The translations under genes and the position numbers were made by a program. Shown here piece by piece: positions 57,645-64,000 of a DNA stretch of 64,000 nt. How positions within the stretch are numbered: position 1 is the first letter of the stretch; each line of letters opens with the position of its first letter. The notes below the pieces were generated by a model. That model saw only the letters and a list, made by a program, of their open reading frames with translations, was not told the origin of the DNA and searched no databases. This DNA comes from Cheiracanthium punctorium (taxonomy: Eukaryota > Arthropoda > Arachnida > Araneae > Cheiracanthiidae): assembly GCA_038373885.1 (NCBI GenBank), contig JAWZYV010012254.1, forward strand, positions 62,001-126,000. The letters run 5' to 3'.

Positions 57645-59807
57645 TAGGGTGGAGCGAAAAAACTTTTTTTCGAAATTCACATTGCCTGACTAGCTGTATG
57701 GTGCCAGACTAGCTGAAACCAATTGTCTCCAAATTTCAGCTTAAAATGTTGACATCTTGAGGTTCCACATCTCAAGTGAATATTTATATTGGCTTTTTTT
57801 TCAAGTTTTTAATGATTTTTATGTAAAAAAATATTTTTTTAAATTCAATATTTTATTAAATAATTAATTAATTTGTAAAATAATATTAATTAATTACTTT
57901 CTCATTAATAAATTATTTTATTGAAACGTTACTGCCAGATATCACATCCAGAAATGACTTTTTGTACATAAAAAAGGCAAATTATACTCTAGAATCTACT
58001 AGACTTTTATTGTGTGGAATGATTCCTTTTTTGCGATTGCCTTTGGTTCAACCACTTGTTTCTAATTTGTGATACGAAGCTATGTTGTTGAAGTGATACG
58101 TTTTATTAATTTTGATTTATATTTGACAAAATAATACGGAGTGAAACGTTTTGCAGTGTTTACGGAATTCCAGTACAATTGAAAGAGACAGTATTACCAA
58201 CGTATTCTGATTTAATGAAGCATTTCTTATTCACAGAAAATGATATATTGTGGAAGCTTAGGGGAACAAGAAGGATCCTTCAGTAGGAGATATCATCAAA
58301 ATTATTGACGGCTTGAAATCTTTGTTGGCCATAAATTTCACTGGTTTGTATTTTTATTGCATACTAATGAACTACCTCTTCGCCAACTTTTCCATAAGAT
58401 TGAAGAAAAAACATGTGGGCCACACCAGTTCTCTGGAACAATAAGAAAATCTCTGGAAACGTACGAAACCCCTGCTGTAAAAAATTTTGCTTCTATTCCT
58501 GTTGCTCTGCCTGAAATTGGTAAAAAAGACCTCAGTACAGACCAAAAGTACCTCTCCGATATTTATAGGGCAGTATGCTCGGGACAATACCATCCAGATT
58601 TGGTAAACAGAAGTCCAGAAAGGATATCAAATTCAAGCTGACCCACTACAGTGAACAGAATACTTCGCCTGCACGTGTCAACTGCCGAACCAATGCTTTA
58701 AACTCCTAGTAGACTATGTGGTGAAAGTTTACGTGCCATCCTGGTTTGAAATAAAGAAAATCCCTGGAGCTACATTCATGGAGCACGGAATGATGGAAAG
58801 AAGTTCATTCTTGCCAGAAGATTTTAAGTCAATCACTCATTAAGTTATTGAGAGGAACTCTTATTTTGCTCATTCTGAAAATATTCTGTTGGCAATGCTG
58901 CTTGATGAATGATCACATATTCGAGAACTTGGCCTAAGAAGAATATTGAAAGCAAGAAAAACTGACTGGAAGGGAAAAATATATGCCAATTTGATCTTCC
59001 AAATATAAATTTCGAAGCAGGAGTATTTTCAGATGATTCACTGGGACAATCCTTTGGAACCACCAGCTACCATGAACCTCAGTGACGAAAGACGTAGGAA
59101 GTATGGTCAGAAACGGTTCCGAATTTGAAATAGAGAAGCTCCCTTGCCATTCTCAAGCAGTAGAAAGGTATGTAAGACTACTAACACAAGCATCATTGGT
59201 AAAATGTGGAGCAGAAGTCGGAGATGCATACATTCGTTGTGGAATCAAATCACGAAAGGAACTTCCAAAGTTTGATACTAAAGTTAATTATTTTACGCGG
59301 CATGTGGACTCCAAAATTGAAGACTGATTAAAGTAAAGTGTTTCATTAGTCAATAATACTCGAAAGGTAAATAGGGTATCATTTCCTTTTCTGTATTAGT
59401 GTGCTTTCTAAATATTAATTGTCTTTAAAAATGAAGTAATATGTAAATATTTAATAGCTATGTATTCAAAATATATCCCAAAACTTAATGACGCTCGGTT
59501 GCAAGTTAGTGACTTTTTTTTGTTTGTTTGTTAACGGCAACGTTTTACTGTTTCTTTTTAGTAGTTAGAACTGTTTTTGAGTCAGAAAATAAAGTTATTG
59601 TAAACACTAAAATGAAATTTAAAAATTTGATTTTTTTACTTTTTACGGTCACATTCCTTTCTTTGAGCCCAGTGTGGAACCTGAAGACAATCAGTGAATG
59701 GACTAGGATTTTGTTTTTTGACTTTTAAGCCAAAAAGCACCATTTGTTGAATCAGGACATATTAACATAAAAAAAAAATTTTTTTTGCCCATTTTCACTC
59801 CACCCTA
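57645..59807 (+). mobile_element. hAT-like transposon, copy 2, with perfect 8-bp target duplication
   Basis: Ends TAGGGTGGAGCGAAAA and the complement of TAGGGTGGAGTGAAAA. CTGTTTAA is duplicated exactly at 57637-57644 and 59808-59815. 2163 bp. Unlike copy 1 at 21349-23971, the inverted ends are short (about 16 bp). It encloses the broken transposase-like gene at 58330-59325. The ends and gene are related to, but clearly diverged from, copy 1, so they are separate subfamilies rather than recent duplicates. Confidence 0.87.
58330..59325 (+). pseudogene. hAT-like transposase gene, broken, copy 2
   Basis: Best-preserved member in the window. From about 58339: K-F-H-W-F-V-F-L-L-H-T-N-E-L-P-L-R-Q-L-F, then G-P-H-Q-F-S-G, then K-D-L-S-T-D-Q-K-Y-L and V-N-R-S-P-E, where an in-frame stop falls at 58639-58641. 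Later blocks need frame changes: V-N-R-I-L-R-L-H-V (58651), V-Y-V-P-S-W-F-E-I-K (about 58720), H-S-E-N-I-L-L-A-M-L (about 58870), I-R-E-L-G-L-R-R-I-L-K-A-R (about 58920), L-P-C-H-S-Q-A-V-E-R (about 59138) and S-R-K-E-L-P-K-F-D-T-K (about 59255). The same block order is seen at 22150-23080. Upstream coding before 58330 is uncertain. Confidence 0.78.
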
Positions 59808-59815
59808 CTGTTTAA

Positions 59816-60837
59816 GTTATAACTTGCATTAGCTCCATAATATACATATTTTTAATTTACTTTTTAAAAATTTATGAGAATAAATGATTTTAAATATGAA
59901 TGTACAACAATCTTTTAAAAATATGTATCTTTGAATTACGTTCTATTTAAAAAAACAAAATTTATATTAAAAATACTGATTGGTTTTTGTTTCTTTAACT
60001 TAAGTATGTAATGAGACCATAACACTATAACTATCTATATTTAGTGTAATAATTTTTATTCTTTCAATTGTAAAAATAAAGTATTTATAAATTATTTTAA
60101 TAGCAAACTTTTGGAGATATATACTAATAAAATACCTAAAGTTAAAACAGGAATTTTTATATGTTCATTAAACATTTATTTTCGCGCTAATTTTTTTTCT
60201 TCATTTTAAAAGATTAGTCGAAAACATATTTGAATGTCTTTTCCTCTACATTAAATTAACTCCTAAGTTATCTAATAAATACTTAATCTTGCTAAGAGAA
60301 ATTATTCTCCATTTATTTAACCATGAGTACGTTTCATGCATTATCAAAAAAATTGATTTTCTTTTCAACGCGTAATATATCGAAACATAACAAATATAAG
60401 TTTCAGCGTATAACAGGCTATTAAATGCATAATATTTAATAAATTTTAAACTATTTGCTCAAATTTTAAGTGTGCCATAATTTTTAATAGGATAAAAATC
60501 TAGTTTTTCATTTTATGCATTTTGATGATTTGTATTAACCTTCCTACCCTGTTGAAAAAAAGTTACGTTTTACCTGGATGGGTCTAGTATAGATTTGCTC
60601 AAGTTTTTTTACAATAGCTCCCGTTTAGCTCATTTTGGATGCTATTATTAGTTAATGATTAAGTATGTATATTTTACCTCATTTATACCTCCTTTTTACT
60701 GTCCCCCCCCCCTCCGCCCAAAGTTCGACCGATTCCTTGATTGCGTATGTGGCTTGTTAAAATATTTAAACGCACGAAATAATTACTTACATATGAAATA
60801 TTATTGCACATTACATATTATTTAACATTTTAATGCA
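59816..60837. other. AT-rich unassigned stretch
   Basis: A nine-C run lies near 60703. No repeat ends or genes recognised. It probably includes the decayed 3' flank of the piggyBac relic that follows. Confidence 0.42.
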
Positions 60838-61566
60838 TTATTTACAATAAGAATTTCCATGCTCTTGACAAAGAAATGACTGGCAAGATCCACATCTTGT
60901 CTGAGTTTTTCTATCCTTCTTAGGGCCGCATTCTTTTCACCTTCTGCGTTTAGGTGTTTTCAAATTATCTGCATCGCCTTCTTTTACAGCTAGTCACTTC
61001 TTGTTTAGAGCTACCAACACATTCGTTTTTTCCCGGCGATTTCTTTGAGAGTCTGTCAGCTGTTTTCCGAGTTCTTTCAGAAAAAGCCGTCTTTTGAAAA
61101 GTTTGCGTTCATTATACGACGTGCATCAAAACAACAAAAGCATTAATTGCAGCTAGATCAATCATATTATAAAACAAACAAACCGGCCACCCCCTTATTC
61201 CTCTCTTACTTGTATAGATGGAAGCTAGTTTATCTGTGTCCACTCCAGCTTTAGTTTCATTATAATATAAGATTATATCTGGTTTCTTTTCATTTTTCTG
61301 TAACACTCTTGCATCTTAATGCATAGTGGAAAGAAGAATCACTCACTTATTTCTTTTTGGAATACACGATACCAGAGTCTTATCCTGTTGAAATACAAAC
61401 ACTGAGGAGAATACAGCCCTATCAGGTGATGCTTGAAATTCAGGAAGAATAAACGGTTTATTTTTTCTGAGAGTCCCAACAAGTGTTAATTTTCTCTTTA
61501 ACAATTTTTCTGAAAGGATAGAATCGGTTAAAAAATTATCCACCGTTCCGAGCAGTGTCCTCAACT
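60838..61566 (-). pseudogene. piggyBac transposase C-terminal half, broken
   Basis: Minus-strand reading from 61564 gives T-V-D-N-F-L-T-D ... K-R-K-L-T-L-V-G-T-L-R-K-N-K-P, the piggyBac block with the second catalytic Asp (codon 61540-61538). From 61306 another frame gives Y-Y-N-E-T-K-A-G-V-D-T-D-K-L, with the third catalytic Asp (61240-61238), then W-P-V-C-L-F-Y-N-M-I-D-L-A-A-I-N-A-F. The end reads C-G-S-C-Q-S-F-L-C-Q-E-H-G-N-S-Y-C-K-stop (stop 60840-60838), the C-terminal Cys-rich zinc-binding tail. Stops and frame changes lie at about 61345, 61310 and 60950. The N-terminal half is missing: at 61567 unrelated hAT-like terminus sequence begins. It could be the kind of element that mobilised the TTAA MITEs here, but no link through end sequences is visible. 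Confidence 0.85.
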
Positions 61567-61660
61567 CAGGGCCGTAACCAGAGGGGGGGCTACGGGGGCT
61601 GAGCCCTACCTAGCCGGCTTTCAGCCCCCCCTAAGATTTTCAATTTTTTTTGTAAATTTA
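61567..61660 (+). mobile_element. hAT-like terminus fragment
   Basis: CAGGGCCGTAACCAGAGGGG is the consensus-type left end also seen at 54872 (CAAGGGCGTAGCCA). It is followed by GGGGGCTGAGCCC...GGCTTTCAGCCCCCC, which forms a local hairpin. No inverted right end found. It breaks the piggyBac relic at 61566. Confidence 0.5.
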
Positions 61661-62096
61661 CAAATAAATACGAAATTCTAGAAACGACTGATTTTTAACA
61701 ATCGCTAAATTTTACATCATAAAAAATACCCATTGTTTTGGGAGAATTTCTCATCACAATGGCCAGATTTCTATACATACGGTTAATTATTTTGCTGCTC
61801 TTGGCTGCATGTTGGCTGCATCGCTTTTGGCTATATTCTTTGATGTAGAATCGGTTTTCGGATTTTTCCGAGTACACGGAACTGCCGGTTTCCTTTTAAT
61901 TTCCTTACAATTTTATCTTTACAATTATATATTTAAAATAAAAAACAAATGCACTTTTCAGTAAATTTTTAATTTACTGAATTTAATTGTTGTTGTTGTT
62001 TAATTGTTAACATTTTTTTTATTTTACAGAGTTTATTATTATTATTATTGGATAGCATTTAATGGATTGCAAAAGGCACAATTAACTAGTAACTAC
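61661..62096. other. AT-rich unassigned stretch
   Basis: The ORF at 61695-61877 (minus) has no recognised motif. Short TTG and TTA triplet runs lie at about 61988-62050. Confidence 0.4.
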
Positions 62097-63235
62097 GCAG
62101 GCCCGTAGTCAGGGGGGCGCTGAAGGGTGATCAGCACCCCCTGGAAAAATTTGAGCGCCCTCTAGACGTCTCATAATTTTTCACGAATTTTTAACGAAAT
62201 TTCAAACGTGGAAGAATTTGACTTTTATCGAGACGACCTTAAATATTGTTGCAGAATACTCTGTTAATTCCTCGGTTCGTCTTTCTAAAGTCCAGTTGAT
62301 GTAGAAAGTTCTAGTAAAGGGTCCACTAGTCAGGATGGAACACAAACTTTATTGCTTCTAGAACTTCATCGAATAATCAGTTGTACAAAATTCACAAGCA
62401 CAATCAGTCAGTAACGTGCTGATAACAGTCCGCTTAGTACAAAAGCGTTCACAAATGCTGTATTTCTCACACAAAATAAAACACTTCCACAGGCATGAAT
62501 TCAGTGGAAACGTACGAGGGTAATCGTACACTGTGCCTCAAGACTCAGCAATGAAGAATTTACACACATCACTTAAAAACCAGCTTTGAAAATCAAGCAA
62601 AATATAGCACAATTCGCAGCGTAATGCAGCAAATTCACTCAACGAGAGCTCGATGAACACTGAACTGGGGAGTCTGTTATGTCTGTATTTATAGGTGACG
62701 CAGAAGCTACAAGGAGCATCTAGAAGAATGTATCTCCCGAAGATTCCACGTAAAACTGGACTTTTGATTACGTCATAAAAATGTAGCTGAATCATTAGGC
62801 TATTGTGTGGTTTTAATGCAGAAAAAACAACTTTAAAGGGCCCATTCGAAAAATAGCGCGAAATGTCGCCAAGCTTGGCGACTTTTTTGGCGAAATATCA
62901 CCAAATTTGGCGCCAAAAGTAAGTCCCCAAAAGTGAGGTTAGTGAAGTTCTAACATCAATATTTCTCGAGATTTCTGGAAAACCCCATAGAAACCAATAG
63001 AAAAACATTAAACTCCACATCTCGCATTCAAGTTAACCGATTTTGATGCAATAAAATGCAAAATTTTATTATTTAACGCGTAGAACACGAATTTTAAACC
63101 CAAAAACAGCGGGTTGCCCCGAAAATTCGTAACAATATTTAAAAACATTAGGGATTAAAATCCCCGCACCCGAAAAAATAATCGTAGTCAAAAATTTCTT
63201 TAAAAAAATTAAGTGTGCTGACTACGGATAAGTTT
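62097..63235. mobile_element. Possible hAT-like MITE split by the solo LTR
   Basis: CAGGCCCGTAGTCAGGGGGG begins at about 62098 and CTGACTACGGATAAG lies at about 63219-63233. The shared inverted core is CCGTAGTCAG. With the 888-bp LTR removed the element would be about 245 bp. No target duplication confirmed, so this is tentative. Confidence 0.4.
62247..63134 (-). mobile_element. Solo LTR, gypsy-like, copy 2
   Basis: 888 bp. On the minus strand it starts TGTTACGAATTTTCGGGGCA and ends TCTGCAACA, giving TG...CA. ATAT is duplicated exactly on both sides (62243-62246, 63135-63138), a 4-bp duplication usual for gypsy-type integration. On the minus strand CTATAAATA (62694-62686) is a TATA box, and AATAAA (62353-62348) with GTTTGTG after it is a poly(A) signal, dividing it into U3, R and U5. 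U3 holds the perfect palindrome GTCGCCAAGCTTGGCGAC (62865-62882), partly kept in copy 1. No internal sequence or second LTR adjoins. The minus-strand ORF at 62538-62795 lies across the R/U3 part and is not a gene. Confidence 0.86.
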
Positions 63236-63243
63236 GCTGAAAT

Positions 63244-63432
63244 ATGCAAGCAAAAAATTGCTTTTTCGGACTCCTTGCTGCTGTGAGAACTTTTGGCTGT
63301 AGTACAGCATTGTGCGAGTCAATATTTTCTGTACTTACAAGACTGAACAGACAACAAAGACAATCTATGTGTCACAATAGACTTTCAAATTTAATACTTT
63401 TAGCTTTTGAAAAGCAGCGCGCAAAAATATAG
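63244..63432 (+). pseudogene. hAT transposase C-terminal dimerisation fragment
   Basis: Open for 62 codons. The frame reads C-S-T-A-L-C-E-S-I-F-S-V-L-T-R-L, then Q-R-Q-S-M-C-H-N-R-L-S-N-L-I-L-L-A-F-E-K. This is the C-terminal hAT dimerisation signature (CE.xFS..., then a short R..M...RL..L.LLA.E helix) as found in hAT and ZMYM-like proteins. The rest of the transposase is not found upstream, where the solo LTR and MITE lie, so this is a truncated relic. It is not the same hAT family as the two elements at 21349 and 57645. Confidence 0.78.
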
Positions 63433-63861
63433 ATTTGAATATATTTTTCAAACATTTAAACGAAAAGAAGTACAGGCGGCTGCAACTGTACAAAAAGTGT
63501 TTAACTTTGTTAATAATAATTTATATTTGTAATAATTATAGCTATGTCGTAAATTCTAAATCTTGGACTCTTTTGTATAATTTTCGTTATATACCTTTTT
63601 TTTTTGGGGGGGGGGCGGAGAATTTAATTTTTTTTCAAAGTTTCTCTAAGAATTAATTTGATCAAAAGAAATATAGAATTTTTAAAATTATTCAAAATAT
63701 TTAGATCTGTTATTCATAGGAAATCATCAACTATATTATATTTTGTAGTGAAATTATAAGTAGATTTAAATGTTAAGGACGTTATGTTTTTAATTCGAAT
63801 TTGTTTTCGGATTTGTAAATTTTCTGCTGTTATGTGATAAATTTTACAGTGCATTGAAAAA
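63433..63861. other. AT-rich unassigned stretch
   Basis: Contains a T-run followed by a ten-G run (63598-63617). ORFs at both strands have no recognised motif. Confidence 0.45.
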
Positions 63862-63862
63862 T

Positions 63863-64000
63863 GTACAGCTGCGGAAAAAAAAGGCTCACTTGTACTTTTT
63901 TCGGCCGTCGTTCGTCGTACAGCAAAGTTACAGATACCAATCATTTACGATTGACGTACGCTTTAATTTACTATGCATAAAAATTGCGTAAGGGGCCATG
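63863..64000 (+). repeat. Unclassified repeat starting GTACAGCTGCG, copy 2 (cut by window end)
   Basis: Aligns from its first base with 51109-51240 (GTACAGCTGCGGAAAAAAAA, then CGTCGTTCGTCGTACAGCAA, then CTTTAATTTACTAT and AAGGGGCC). It continues beyond the window. Confidence 0.62.

Overview
This window looks like a gene-free stretch of a large, AT-rich animal genome. I find no intact protein-coding gene, no rRNA or canonical tRNA gene, no operon structure and no CRISPR array. The long series of short ORFs on both strands is chance AT-rich reading or transposon debris. The kinds of debris point to an arthropod: tRNA-derived SINEs, piggyBac-like, hAT-like and Tc1/mariner-like DNA transposons, Helitrons and gypsy-type solo LTRs. 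A spider or other chelicerate is my best guess from the style of these repeats, but that is inference.

Layout. 1-1047: a broken non-LTR retrotransposon RNase H tail, a broken Tc1/mariner-type transposase tail and a TTAA-flanked piggyBac-like MITE. 2241-3153: a solo LTR, sister of one at 62247-63134. 4481-9459: two head-to-tail Helitrons joined with no intervening base. The older-looking unit carries a 1.15 kb TTAA element, which itself contains a second copy of the MITE, and also a hAT MITE. 9965-10741, 18518-19155, 26094-26629, 45623-46157, 47572-48010 and 52253-53195: TA-flanked elements with CAGGGTG-like inverted ends. 15965-16890, 40554-41900, 46954-47564 and perhaps 37273-38327: elements whose ends hold iterated short motifs in opposite orientations; I cannot assign these to a superfamily. 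21349-23971 and 57645-59807: two hAT elements with perfect 8-bp target duplications, each holding a decayed copy of the same transposase-like gene. 31-51 kb: seven or so tRNA-derived SINEs (plus one inside the first hAT). 53292-54483: a non-autonomous Helitron with six internal repeats of about 155 bp. 60838-61566: a broken piggyBac transposase on the minus strand. 63244-63432: the C-terminal dimerisation segment of another hAT transposase.

The rest is AT-rich intergenic or intronic DNA with microsatellites. Nothing here works as a host pathway. The relationships that matter are between elements: nesting order, shared families, and target-site duplications that give relative age. The most interesting items are the tandem Helitron junction with stacked 3' ends, the hAT assignment of the shared transposase-like gene, and the iterated-motif elements.
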